Assembly: GCA_033961575.1 (NCBI GenBank) | Contig: CM066738.1 | Location: 68,061,478-68,125,477, forward strand | DNA length: 64,000 nt | DNA from: Aselliscus stoliczkanus | Taxonomy: Eukaryota; Chordata; Mammalia; Chiroptera; Hipposideridae | Direction: 5' to 3' | Part shown: piece after piece, positions 10,259 to 20,145 of the stretch | How the letters are laid out: each line of letters starts with the position of its first letter | Position numbering within the stretch: the stretch's first letter is position 1 | The notes under the pieces: generated by a model | Seen by the model: only the letters and a program-made list of their open reading frames with translations | What the model was told of the DNA's origin: nothing | Database searches by the model: none | Made by a program: the position numbers and the translations under genes

Positions 10259-11384
10259 TCTGGCTGTCGCTCTGGTATTGCTTTGATGTATTAGATAGAT
10301 CACCAGGAGATCCCTGGCTGGATCATGCAGGCACACAACTCACGGCCCAACACTCCGAGGAAAACTCCCAGTCTCAGCCTGTCCCAATCAGCCACTTGCA
10401 GATCAGGCCGAGCAGCCCGACAACCAATCACCAGCCTGGCAACTCTGCAAGTGGAGTGCGGAGAGCAGGGACCCGAGGCGGCTTGCACACGTCCACGTCT
10501 CAGTGAGCAGCCTGTTGGAGCTGGATCACACTCACTAGGTGTTTCCCTGGCAACGCAGCACAAGCCGAGTGGAGGGTGGGGATCCGAGGCAGCTAGCGTA
10601 CTCCCAGGTCTCAGTGAGCAGCCTGTTGGAGCCAAAGGGCACCCGCCCTGCGTTTCCCTGGCAATGCGGTATAAGCCCGGCAGAGGGTGGGGATCCAAGG
10701 CCGCAGGCACGCGTGCGCACGCACACACGTACTTCTGCACCAATTCCACCAGACCAATTAGGTCTCAGACCTGATCCTTTGTGGGAGGGCCCAAGCCCGA
10801 CAAAATAGGGACCTCCCTACACCACTTGTGTGCAGGCCCCACACCACAGGAATAACAGTCCAAAAACCTCCAGCCTTTGCACCAAAGGTGCTAAGTTCAG
10901 TCCGTCCCCGCAGGCTTCCGGGTCCGGCTCACACAGCCACTCCCTCCACTAGGAACCAGGTAAGTGCTCACCGGCAAGCAAGGCCGGGCGCTGGCCCACT
11001 GATTCTCCAGGCGCTCTTAGCCTCACCGAGCTGAGCAAAGAGAGTCCTCACTAATTTACTGCCAGCTATCTTGGAACTCCTCTTCCTGGCAAAGGAGCTC
11101 TGGGCTGGTGAGCTTGGTGTGCGGCCGGAGGGTCTCTCCCCCAACCGGAGAAGCCTCTCCACAGCTGGGACCTCCCTCACGGGGTTCGCCCTCTCTCGTC
11201 TCCGCACGTCCTACCAGACCAGACGCAGCTTCCTCTTTAAGTTCTTCGTTTAGTGGTTCTGTTCCTCCAGTGTTCCGGGGACCTCCAGGGTTGAATGCTG
11301 TATAATTTGCTTGTAATTTTGGTGTGATCCTGGGAGGCAGTTAGCACAGCGTCTGTCCATTGCGCCATTTTACCGGAAGTCCCT
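10259..11384 (-). promoter_or_regulatory. L1 5' UTR (internal promoter), GC- and CpG-rich
   Basis: This lies between the element's 5' end and ORF1. It is much richer in GC and CpG than its surroundings, as L1 promoters are. A YY1-like core (AAAATGGCG on the minus strand, 11363-11371) lies about 14-22 bases from the 5' end, the position where human L1 carries its YY1 site. Two partial 111-bp tandem units sit in the ORF1-proximal part. Open frames on both strands here are composition artefacts. Confidence 0.7.
10455..10700 (-). repeat. About 111-bp tandem repeats in the L1 5' UTR
   Basis: Landmarks recur at a fixed spacing. CCCGAGG or TCCAAGG-type words fall near 10471, 10581 and 10692. CAGTGAGCAGCCTGTTGGAG falls at 10501 and 10612. 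TTTCCCTGGCAA recurs with the same spacing. This gives a little over two monomers. The related L1 at 57.7-64 kb has the same repeat. Confidence 0.8.
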
Positions 11385-11418
11385 CCAAAAGTTGTGTCTT
11401 ATAAAGCTCCTAAAATTA

Positions 11419-11595
11419 TAACAATAGCAACCATTTACTGAGTGTTTATCAAACATCAGGCCTTGTGCTAAGTGCGTTCACACATCATGTTATTCCATTC
11501 CCACAGCAATCCTTACAAATAGGTAGTATTGTTGTCAATTTCTACTCAAAGAAATTGAGACCTAGGTACCTTGCCCAAGATCACAGAGTGCAGGA
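11419..11595 (+). mobile_element. MIR SINE, ancient
   Basis: It contains ACCATTTACTGAGTGTTTAT, then a central TTATTCCATTCCCACAGCAA and GAAATTGAGACC, then CTTGCCCAAGATCACAGAGT. This is the typical order of a mammalian-wide MIR. It is diverged and has no visible TSD. Confidence 0.8.
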
Positions 11596-12505
11596 CTTGA
11601 AAAAACTCCAAAGCCCTGCTTTTAACCATGACTTTGTTCTGCCTTCTGCAAAAGCCCTACAGCAGAAAGAAAGAAAGCAGGTTTCCTTTTCAAATGAAAA
11701 TTAAACCTATCGTAATGGATGCTATCATACAGCCAATGCTCTCACTTCTGGGGCAGCTGAGAGTGAAGTCTGCTGGGAGTCACAGCTTTGTTCTTCAACC
11801 AAAGTGGGGGCTGCAGCAAGCACCCAGTTACTGGTTGATGAGGCAAAGTCCAAGTCCTTTTGCCTCAACTTGGGACAACTTAGAAGAGCCATCCCAGCTT
11901 CAGAACGCACCATGGGATCAGCTGAGACCAATACTGCAACTGCATCCTGCTTCACCTTCCCCTGTGCCCAATCTTGCTTTACACAAATTCCTTGTAAGTA
12001 TTGTTCCTTAAGACCACTTCCAGTGAACCACTTGCACAAAATTCTGTCTCAGAGCCTGCTTCTCAGGGAAACTAGAAAACAACATCTATAATAACATATG
12101 ATTTTATGATACACACCTACTATTATAACAAATGCTATTCTGCACATTTCTCTATAACAAGGAATTTGTTTTAACCAACAGTCTATAATTGAAGGCTTCA
12201 AATGCCTCCACCTGACCTGTAATATTGAAGCATGATATGCTATAAGAAACCCTCCATCCCTCTTAGTGATTATTTATATTCCATTATTGATGTTCAAGCC
12301 ATGAAAAGACTCGACGATACCCTTGCTTTGAATGTGGAAGTTGCTGGATGGAAGACAGGAAAATTAGGAGGAGAATTTAAACCCAATGGGGAGAGACAAG
12401 ATTGGGGAAATATAGGACATTTTGTGGAGAAAGACCTCAATCAGTACCTTCATCTTGATAATCACCCCTTATCCTTTTTTATAAAGAGATCATTTAATCA
12501 CAAAT
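11596..12505. other. No gene recognised
   Basis: Unique-looking sequence. Short open frames on both strands overlap each other and have no recognisable domains or splice context. No RNA gene or young repeat was seen. Confidence 0.5.
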
Positions 12506-12507
12506 AG

Positions 12508-12700
12508 ACAATCTAAAACTCTAGTAGCCACTAGCCAGACACATATGGCTATTTAAAGTTAATTAAATTCAAAAAGTTAAAAATTCAGTTCCTCAGTCAC
12601 ACTAGTCATATTTCAAATCATCAATAGCCATGTGCAGTTAGTGAGCATTTCCATCATTTGCTAAAGTGTTCTATTGAGTAGCACTAGTGTCAAATGAAAA
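12508..12700. mobile_element. Ancient hAT-like MER fragment
   Basis: The words CTCTAGTAGCCACTAGCCAG, CAGTTCCTCAGTCACACTAG and GAGCATTTCCATCATTTGCT, followed by a GTTCTATTGAGTAGC end, occur in the order I associate with a common mammalian MER DNA-transposon remnant. The family name is not certain without a search. Confidence 0.5.
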
Positions 12701-12879
12701 ACTTGCTGCCCTATATAAACATTAGAGATTACTGCTTTTAAACTAATCACTAATAAATGGTCTCCATATTCCTGTGGAACAAAAACAGTCTCTTTGATGA
12801 TAATTCACATGAGATTCTGCTCCACAACTGATTTACTGTGACTAGAGCCACCAGCGCATTTATATAACACTCAACCCAG

Positions 12880-12965
12880 AACTCAGGCTCAGTGCAAATG
12901 GACAGCCCACCTGTCTGAGTAGAACTCAGGCTCAGTGCAAATAGACAGCCCACCTGTCTGAGTAG
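12880..12965. repeat. 43-bp unit in tandem, two copies
   Basis: The unit starting AACTCAGGCTCAGTGCAAAT is present at 12880-12922 and 12923-12965 with a single visible difference (ATGG against ATAG). The near-identity suggests a recent slippage or unequal-exchange event in otherwise old sequence. Confidence 0.95.
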
Positions 12966-13179
12966 AGAGGCCCCCACTTATATCTATGGGAGATGATGTT
13001 AAGAAAGAAATGAAATCAGTCTTCTGATATGCACAACCATGAGGGAAAGTTCATGAATTCTGTGGAGAGAGTAACGCAGTAGAGCCACTGTTTTCACATT
13101 ACAGAAAGTGGTTGTCCAGAGGTGGCAGCATTTGGAATATTGTGCATAAAGGAGTTAACACAGCAAGCCTGATGCTACA

Positions 13180-13612
13180 CTTTGGAAGACCTGCTTACAA
13201 TGCCGATCACTGACTGTGTCTAGGAACTTGAATTTTCGAAAACTTCCCACCATTCCTATAACTGATAAGATAGGCTTATTATGCCTAAATTGTTTGTGCA
13301 AACAAAATGGTTTACGTTGCACCCCTACTTTCTTTCTGGAGTCTGCAATTTTGGTATGTGACAAGCAGAGGCGTTTACATGACCCAATAAAAACCCTGGC
13401 TGTTGAGTCTCTAATGAACTCTTGTTGGCATTTTTTCACACATGTTGTCACAGCTCATTACTGGGGGACTTAAGACACATTCTGTATGACTCTGCTGCAG
13501 AGGACCCTTGGAAGCTTTCACCTGGTTTCCCCAGAACTTTGCCCCATGTACCTTTTCTCTTTGCTGGTTTGGCTTTGTATCCTTTCACTATGATAAATGT
13601 TAAACAAAAACT
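13180..13612 (+). mobile_element. Probable old solo LTR
   Basis: The order of GACCCAATAAAAACCCTGGC, CACATGTTGTCACAGCTCAT, TTTGCCCCATGTACCTTTTC and TTGTATCCTTTCACTATGAT, ending at a polyadenylation-like GATAAATG, looks like an ancient mammalian LTR on the plus strand. The left boundary is uncertain and no internal retroviral sequence was seen. Confidence 0.55.
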
Positions 13613-13650
13613 TTCATGGCCAAAAGCTTTTCTGAAAGAAACGGTTTATT

Positions 13651-14055
13651 GGGCCTACCGAGTGGCATGTTGGTTAAGAGCTGGCCCCGGTTTGGATCCC
13701 ACATATTAAGGCCAGTGACACTGCCCTCTACAGCTAAGATGGTGAACAACAGCTCGACCTGGAGCTAGGCTGCGTGAGTCCCAGAGACGGTGTAGGCTAC
13801 AGCCCCCGCTGCAGTGGGCTGCCATATGCTACAGTGAGTGGCAGTGTGAGCTGCCGGCAGCTGGAGTGAGCTGCCAACAGCCACTGTGAGTGGCTTTCCA
13901 GAGGCCAGCGACCAATCTGTCTCACCAGGGAAGAGCGCCATGATAATACCAACATGGGCCAGAGAAGCAACGTCTTCCACAACTAGACTGAAGAACAAAA
14001 GGACAGCAACTTGTCTGTTCCCCTCCCCCAATTCCACAATAAAAATCTTTAAAAG
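13651..14055 (+). mobile_element. SINE-B with TSD
   Basis: The long SINE has the head GGGCCTACCGAGTGGCATG, body words GTGAACAACAGCTCGACCTG, GTGAGTGGC-type units, and the tail AATAAAAATCTTTAAAAG. It lies between GAAAGAAACGGTTTATTG and GAAGAAAGGGTTTATTG, an imperfect TSD. Confidence 0.85.
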
Positions 14056-15060
14056 AAGAAAGGGTTTATTGTGCCAAATGCTAGCCAGAAAAGGACCAGG
14101 TCCTGGGGCATGCAGTCTGAACCATCAGCAGCAGGGCTAGGTGGAAAAAATAAACATGCCCACCATCCTGGAGTTGATGGACTCTTTTATACATTATGTT
14201 TTGGGAAAGAAGGGTGTAAGTTGTTCTGAAAGAATTTACACTGGCTGTAGAGAAGGAGAGGTGGTACAGGAAAAGGTGAAGCAGGGGCAGTTCTAGGATA
14301 GGTGCACAGTTCGTAAGGAAGAAACATTTACTGTTTTTGATTGGTTATGGGCAACAGTCCCAAAAGTTCATGCATAAGCAGGATGCAGTTGGTCTGGGGG
14401 TCACTACAGAAGTTGATTCAAAGCTCCAACACACATTCAGGAATATGACTGTCTATTGTTAGTCAGCCCACAGCTATTAACTGGTTAAATACTCTTATCT
14501 ATTTCTCTCACTCTCTGGCCAGCTGTAATTTAATTTAGGACATTTAAGAATTTTTTTTCTTGCCATAAATTATAATTGTGAGAACTGTGATGCTGAGCGC
14601 TGCACATCCTCCTAGTGAATCATTGAGCCTGAAGATTTGGTAACACCAACACAGATATTATCTCTCATAGCCAAGTCTCCTTTTCAATTACATCTGAGTG
14701 GGAGAGGGCTACTGATTCCTCCCCAGAACTTAAGGGAAAGGGCCCAGGTGTGCCTTGCTGCTTGTGCATAGTTTTTTCTAGATCATTTGTTTTGCTACAG
14801 ATTAGTGGAGTCAATACTAACAATGACTACTATCATATGCATATGAACAAGCACTATTGAGCCCTTTGTATATCCCCCCTGAGATTCCTTACTTGAGTGA
14901 AAACCAGACATTTCTGTCTGCTGTTCCTTCACTCTTAAGAAATATCTTAAGACAAGACTAGACACACATGGAAATCATCTGAAGTTTTCACACACAAAAA
15001 TGAATGAAAAAAATGATCAAATTGATTAATGGAGAGTGATTAATTATTCAGGCTCACTTA
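14056..15060. other. No gene recognised
   Basis: About 1 kb of mixed-composition sequence with no supported gene, RNA or young repeat. Parts resemble decayed LTR material, but I could not assign it. Confidence 0.45.
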
Positions 15061-15061
15061 C

Positions 15062-15560
15062 TTAAGGTGTTGTAGACTATAGACAAGTTCAGACTGTTGT
15101 ACCCAGCAAACAAGAACAAACTGAGGCTGGGCCGGCTGAGTGGCGTGGTGGTTAAGCGCTGGCTTGGGAAACCAGTGGCCCCAGTTTGGGTCCCACATAT
15201 GAGGGCCAGTGACACTGCCCTCAAACAACAAAAAAAAGAACAAACTGAGGCAGTTTTTAGTAAGTTTGGAGTTTATTAGCCGGCAGCTGCGAGTGGGCTC
15301 ATGCCCTAGACAAATTCACAGCCCCAAGCAAGTGGGTTAAAGAGCTTATAATCGCAAAAAACACGAACTGTTTTTCTTGCAGTTTGCATGTGGTTTCCAT
15401 AGCTTGCAAGTGAAGCATGTTACAGAAGCTAAACACAAGCAACAGTTAGCTTGTGTAAGGGCTGAATACTAGACAGTTAACATGTGTGGTTCAGGTGTGG
15501 GAGACAGAGGGCTATGTGGTGGGCTACATCCTGGGTTGGATCTCTCTGGGTCATCCAAAA
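15062..15560 (-). mobile_element. Possible antisense LTR fragment
   Basis: On the minus strand, GCATGAGCCCACTCGCAGCT is followed by a polyadenylation signal CTAATAAACTCC and a T-rich downstream segment. This resembles the R-U5 part of an LTR. A SINE-A interrupts it at 15128-15235. No termini were proven. Confidence 0.4.
15128..15235 (+). mobile_element. SINE-A, 16-bp TSD
   Basis: The short SINE is flanked by exact AAGAACAAACTGAGGC at 15112-15127 and 15236-15251. The head is GGGCCGGCTGAGTGGCGTGG, and the tail is A-rich with CAA interruptions. Confidence 0.92.
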
Positions 15561-15965
15561 GGAGGTTACAGAAATTACAGTAAATTTCCAGTACAGAGAG
15601 GTCAGGGGTGGGGGTTAATGGATGAAGGCCCTGTTACTTCAAGACAACCTCCAGGGCAACAACAGCTTATCCAGGCATCTGAAGGGGATCCAGCCCTTTT
15701 TCTTCTGGAGGAATGAGAGAGTCTTCTCCTATACCTGGATATTCTGCCTGACAGCCTGGAATGAGAATTCTCAGTATTCTTTAGAAAGGATCCCCAAATC
15801 TAGATGTAAGGATAAAAGGAACCCCAGGCTTATTTTTAATTAACCAATGATTCTGTCCCTATGAAGAGATGACTGGAAATTAGACAAATATGTTAGTGAT
15901 TTAGTCATGTGCCTATTACACTTCCAACTCCTGATACCCCATTATAAAATGAAGAGTTCTTTCTG

Positions 15966-16165
15966 AATGAACAATAATGGCCACCATTTATTGGGTGTCA
16001 ATTAAGTCATTTATGTATATTGTCTCATTTCATTCTTACAATAATCCACTGAGGTTGGTATTATTGCCCCGATTTAATGGACATGGAGCAGAGCCAGAGA
16101 AATAGGAAACATATCCCAGGATACAAAGCAAATAAGCAGGTGAGCCAGGATTGAAACTGAGGTAA
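15966..16165 (+). mobile_element. MIR SINE, ancient
   Basis: CACCATTTATTGGGTGTCAA, then CATTTCATTCTTACAATAAT, then GAGGTTGGTATTATTGCCCC follow the MIR layout. It is diverged. Confidence 0.8.
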
Positions 16166-16410
16166 GCTGACCTTAGAGCCATACTCTTACCACCAGAATA
16201 GAAATTGCTCCAGTCGCTTGGACCTTGAAGGGAAATTAAAAGAAGCCACACACTAGGCTTCAGCTCTTTCTGTAAAGAACTCTGGGCTGCTTTTGAGGAT
16301 ACACCAGATTTTCCTGGCCTATAATCTACTTCTAGGAATAAAGTAGCCTGTTGGAAGGAAGGTGTTAATGCTTTGTGTTACTGAGGCACCATGTGGTAGT
16401 ACACTGCTGC

Positions 16411-16518
16411 TTTTTTTTTTTTTTGAGGGCTGTGTCACTGACCCTCATATGTGGGACCCGAACTGGGGCCGCTGGCTTCCCAAGCCAGCGCTTAACCACC
16501 ACGCCACTCAGCCGGCCC
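16411..16518 (-). mobile_element. SINE-A, antisense
   Basis: A T run at 16411-16424 is followed by the reverse complement of the short SINE and ends GCCACTCAGCCGGCCC. No convincing TSD was seen. Confidence 0.9.
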
Positions 16519-16829
16519 TCTGCCCCCATCTTTGATAGTTGTATTTAGATGGAAATTCTCAAAGTATAATTTGGGGAGCAAATTGGTTTTCTGCCCCTCT
16601 GTTTTTGAAGAGTGGATTTGAACTATGTAGGCTACTCCTGCAGATAATTTTATGAAGGGGTCTTCGGCTGGATATGGGGATGCTTGAAATTTAATTGCAT
16701 CCCTGCCATTAACTAACTTTGTAAATTTGGGCAAATCACTTAATCATGTCTGGCCCTCATTTCCTTTTTCTGGTAAATGAGAATGGCAAATGAGAGAATT
16801 TCTATGATCTCTACCAGCTTGAAAACTCA

Positions 16830-17707
16830 ATGGTTCAAAACAGACTATTGCTACATGCAACAACATGGATTAAACACAAATGCAATGCTGAGCAAAGAAA
16901 ATGAGGGGAAGCAGTTTGCCACCCCAAAATATGGAATATTGACTATTTTAAGCTGGTTATTTTTAAGAAACAAAAAAACTCAGAAAAAAATACCTTTGAT
17001 CTTTCCCCCTAACTGTCTAAAAGAATTTGAAAAGAGGACCTGCTCCAGGAATGGGGCTATCATCATAGGTAAATATAGTTTAATATGAAGTAGTGTGTGA
17101 TACAAGGGGAAGAACCTAGCAAGGCCCATTGGATCAAAGTCCTCCCTGTGTCCCATTGTTAAAGATGGCCCAGCAAACATTTATTTACCAAACATTTGCA
17201 TTTCTATCTCCATGTGACTTGCCTTCCTGCACTTTGAAGTCCCAAACCATAAATACACTCCCATAACCACGCCCACCTCCTTAGTTCCAGAAATGTAATA
17301 TAAGCCTCAAATGTGTAGTGTCCTCAGGTGTCATATTCTTATGGCATCCCACATGTACATATATATTAAATTTGGTTAATTTCTCCTGTTAATCTATCTC
17401 ATGTTAATTTTATTATTGGCCCAGCCTGAACATTAAAAAGATGAGAGGAAATTTATTTTCTGACCCTCACAGAAACCAGACATAAATGAGCTCATTCTAT
17501 GTGATCCTATTTATATTTTTTTAAAAACAGACAAAGTAATCCATCTTGTTAAGAGTCAGATAGTGCTACCTTTACAAGAAGGTAGTGTGTGAAGGCATCT
17601 GGGGTGCTGATAATTTCTTCATCTTGGCACTGATTAAATGAATGTGAATACATAGTGACAATTCAATGAATTGTACGCTTACAATCTGTATGTGTGTTAT
17701 ATCTCAT
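16830..17707 (+). mobile_element. L1M 3' fragment split by a solo LTR
   Basis: ATTGCTACATGCAACAACATGG (about 16844-16865), and after the LTR a segment with CTATGTGATCCTATTTATAT and GTACGCTTACAATCTGTATG, are the usual end of an old L1M element. The split is explained by the LTR at 16902-17471. Confidence 0.65.
16902..17471 (+). mobile_element. Solo LTR inserted in an L1M element
   Basis: The segment starts TGAGGGGAAGCAGTTTGCCA and ends TGACCCTCACA. Internal words TTGGTTAATTTCTCCTGTTA and a TATA-like CCATAAATACACTCCC are LTR-like. L1M sequence abuts both sides. The 5-bp flanks GAAAA and GAAAC fit a TSD with one mismatch. The family is probably ERVL or another old class, which cannot be decided here. 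Confidence 0.6.
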
Positions 17708-17897
17708 TAAAAAGTTGTTTTCTTCAAAAAGTGAGGATGCTCGACACAAGAAACACCTCAGATACAAGCACAGGAAAATAGGGAGACTGAGTAATTCAAA
17801 TATAAAGGACACACACCATATAAGTTCACCCAGAAAAGACTAAGAAACCTGGGGGATCTATCTGTTATATCGAAGCAAACACAAAGAGTAAGCCAGA

Positions 17898-18771
17898 ATG
17901 GGGAGACAAAGAAACACAACCCAACTAAAAGGACAGAAGAAACTTCCTGAATCAGTGGAACCAGAGGAAATAGGTAAACAACCTATCGGAGACAGAGTTC
18001 AGAACACTGATTATTAGAATGTTCAAGGAAATTAATGAAAATATATAGAAGGATAGAGAAATCATGAAAAGCAACCAGCTAGAACTTAAGAACACAATTA
18101 CTGAATTAAATAACAAACTTGATGGAATGACTAGCAAATTGGATGAAGCAGAAAATTGAATCAGTGACTTAGAAGACAAGATAGCAGAGATCACCCAAGT
18201 GGAACAACAAAAAGAAAAAAGAATGAAAAACATGGAAAATAGTTTAAGAGAGCTGGGGGACAACATCAAATGCAATAATCCAACAGTCATTGGAATACCA
18301 GAAGGAGAAGAGAGGGAGCAAGGGATTGAGAACATATTTGAAGGAATAATGTCTGAAAACTTCCCTAAGCCGGAAAAGGACATTGAAATACAAGCCCAGA
18401 AAGTGCAGAGAGTTCCAATCGGGATTATTCCAAACAGGCCCACACCAAAACACATTATAGTGAAAATGGCAAGGGTTAAGCACAAAGACAGAATCCTTAA
18501 AGCAGCAAGGGAAAGGCAGCAAGTTACTTACAAGGGTACCCCCATAAGATTATCTGCTGGCTTTTCTACAGAAACTTTGGAGGCCAGAAGGGAGTGGCAG
18601 GAGCTTTTCAAAGTGATGAAAAATAAAGGCCTACAACCCAGGTTGCTGTATCCAGAAAGATTATCTTTTAAAATTGAAGGCGAGATAAGGAGCTTTCCAG
18701 AAAACAATAAGTTAAGGGAATTCATTACCACCAAGACAGCCTTGCAGGAAATGTTAAAAGGGCTTCTTTAA
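17898..18771 (+). pseudogene. L1 ORF1 of the 17.7-23.3 kb element
   Basis: The start ATG at 17898 gives MGRQRNTT, matching other ORF1 starts. A first part to about 18190 is interrupted by stops (TAG near 18050, TGA near 18157) and a frameshift. From 18199 to the TAA at 18769-18771 the frame is open for 190 codons. That part holds MENSLRELGDN, GIPEGEEREQGIENIFEGI, the RNA-binding PKHIIVKMARVKHKDRIL-like segment and the C-terminal WQELFKVMKNKGLQPRLLYP-like domain. ORF1 forms trimers that coat L1 RNA. This copy is broken in its coiled-coil half. Confidence 0.88.
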
Positions 18772-19850
18772 GTAGAAGAGAAAAACAACCTAACTAAGAA
18801 AGACTGAACACAAATAACAAAATGGCAATAAATACACACCTATCAATATCACATTAAATATAAATGGATTAAATGCTCCAATGAAAAGACATGGGGGGCT
18901 GAATGGATAAGAAAGCAAGACCCCAGCATATGCTGTATACAAGAGACTCACCTCAGATCAAAAGACTCATTCTGGCTGAAAGTAAAGGGATGGAGTAAAA
19001 TATTTCATGCAAATGGAACTGAGAAAAAAGCTGGAGTAGCGATACTTATATCAGATAAAATGGACTTTAAATTTAAGAATATAACAAAGGACAAAGAAGG
19101 ACACTTCACAGTAATGAAGGGATCGATCCAACAAGAGGACATAACCCTAGTAAACATCTATGCACCTAACATAGGAGCTCCTAAATATATAAAACAGATA
19201 TTGTCAGGCATAAAGAAAGAGATCAACAGTAACACTATCATAGTAGGGGACTTCAACACCCTGCTGTCACCAATGGACAGATCCTCCAGACAGAAAATCA
19301 ATGCAGAAACAGCGACCTTAAATGACACATTAGAACAGCTGGATTTAATTGATATATTCAGAGCATTTCACCCCAAAGCTACAAAATATACATTCTTTTC
19401 AAGTGCACATGGAACATTTTCTAAGATAGACCACGTGTTAGGCCACAAAACAAGTCTGAATAAATTTAAGAAGATTGAAATCATTTCAAGTGTATTCTCT
19501 GACCACAATGCTATGAAACTAGAAATCAATTATACGAAGAAATCCAAGAAGCTGACAAATAAATGGAGGCTAAATAACATGCTACTAAATAGTGAGCGGG
19601 TCACAAATGAGATCAAGGAGGAAATCAAAAGATACCTTGAGACAAACGAAAATAAAAACACCACGACCCAAAATCTCTGGGATGCTATGAAAGCAGTCCT
19701 AAGAGGGAAGTTTATAGCACTGCAGGCCTACCTAAAGCAGGAAGAAAAATCTCAAATCAACAGGTTATCCTTACACGTAAGGGAACTGGAAAAAGAACAG
19801 CAAAAGAAGCCCAAGGGGAGTACAAGAAAGGAGATAATAAAGACCAGAGC

Positions 19851-19995
19851 AGGGCCGGCCGAGTGGCTCAGTTGGTTAAGAGCTCGCTCAAGAGTGCGAG
19901 ATGAGCTCTGAGCAACGGCAGTTCAATGCCAGCCCGAGCTGAGTTGCCGTTGAGCTGCCAACAGGTGGCAGGATGGCTCAGCTAAAAAAAAAATA
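19851..19995 (+). mobile_element. SINE-C in L1 ORF2, exact 15-bp TSD
   Basis: The copy starts AGGGCCGGCCGAGTGGCTCA and carries the CAACAGGTGGCAGGATGGCT end. AATAAAGACCAGAGC is duplicated at 19836-19850 and 19996-20010. It ends the endonuclease-side open frame. Confidence 0.93.
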
Positions 19996-20118
19996 AATAA
20001 AGACCAGAGCGGAAATAAACAATATAGAGAACAGAAAAACAATACAAAAGATCAATGAAACCAAGAGCTAGTTTTTTAAGAAAATAAACAAAATTGACAA
20101 ACCTCTAGCCAGGCTCAT

Positions 20119-20145
20119 AAAAAAAAAAAAAAAAAAAAAAAAAAA
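20119..20145 (+). repeat. Poly(A) expansion within L1 ORF2
   Basis: A run of 27 A occurs where related L1 ORF2 copies have a much shorter A-rich stretch. It is probably replication slippage and breaks the frame. Confidence 0.85.

Larger units (their letters stand above)
8604..11384 (-). mobile_element. L1 (type I) lacking ORF2, antisense, with exact 16-bp TSD
   Basis: On the minus strand the element has a GC-rich 5' UTR (11384-10259), ORF1 (10258-9387), about 30 bp of ORF2 endonuclease sequence near 9326-9356, and then directly the L1 3' UTR (about 9320-8620) with a poly(A) tail. Almost all of ORF2 is missing. The duplication CCAAAAGTTGTGTCTT is exact at 8588-8603 and 11385-11400, so this 2.78-kb form, or a longer parent later deleted, was inserted by ordinary target-primed reverse transcription. 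Confidence 0.9.

Noticed and set aside
10300..11305. Several overlapping open frames on both strands, some with Pro/Arg-rich sequence
   Set aside because: They lie in the GC-rich L1 5' UTR, where few stop codons occur by composition; the sibling copy at 63-64 kb does not keep the same frames.
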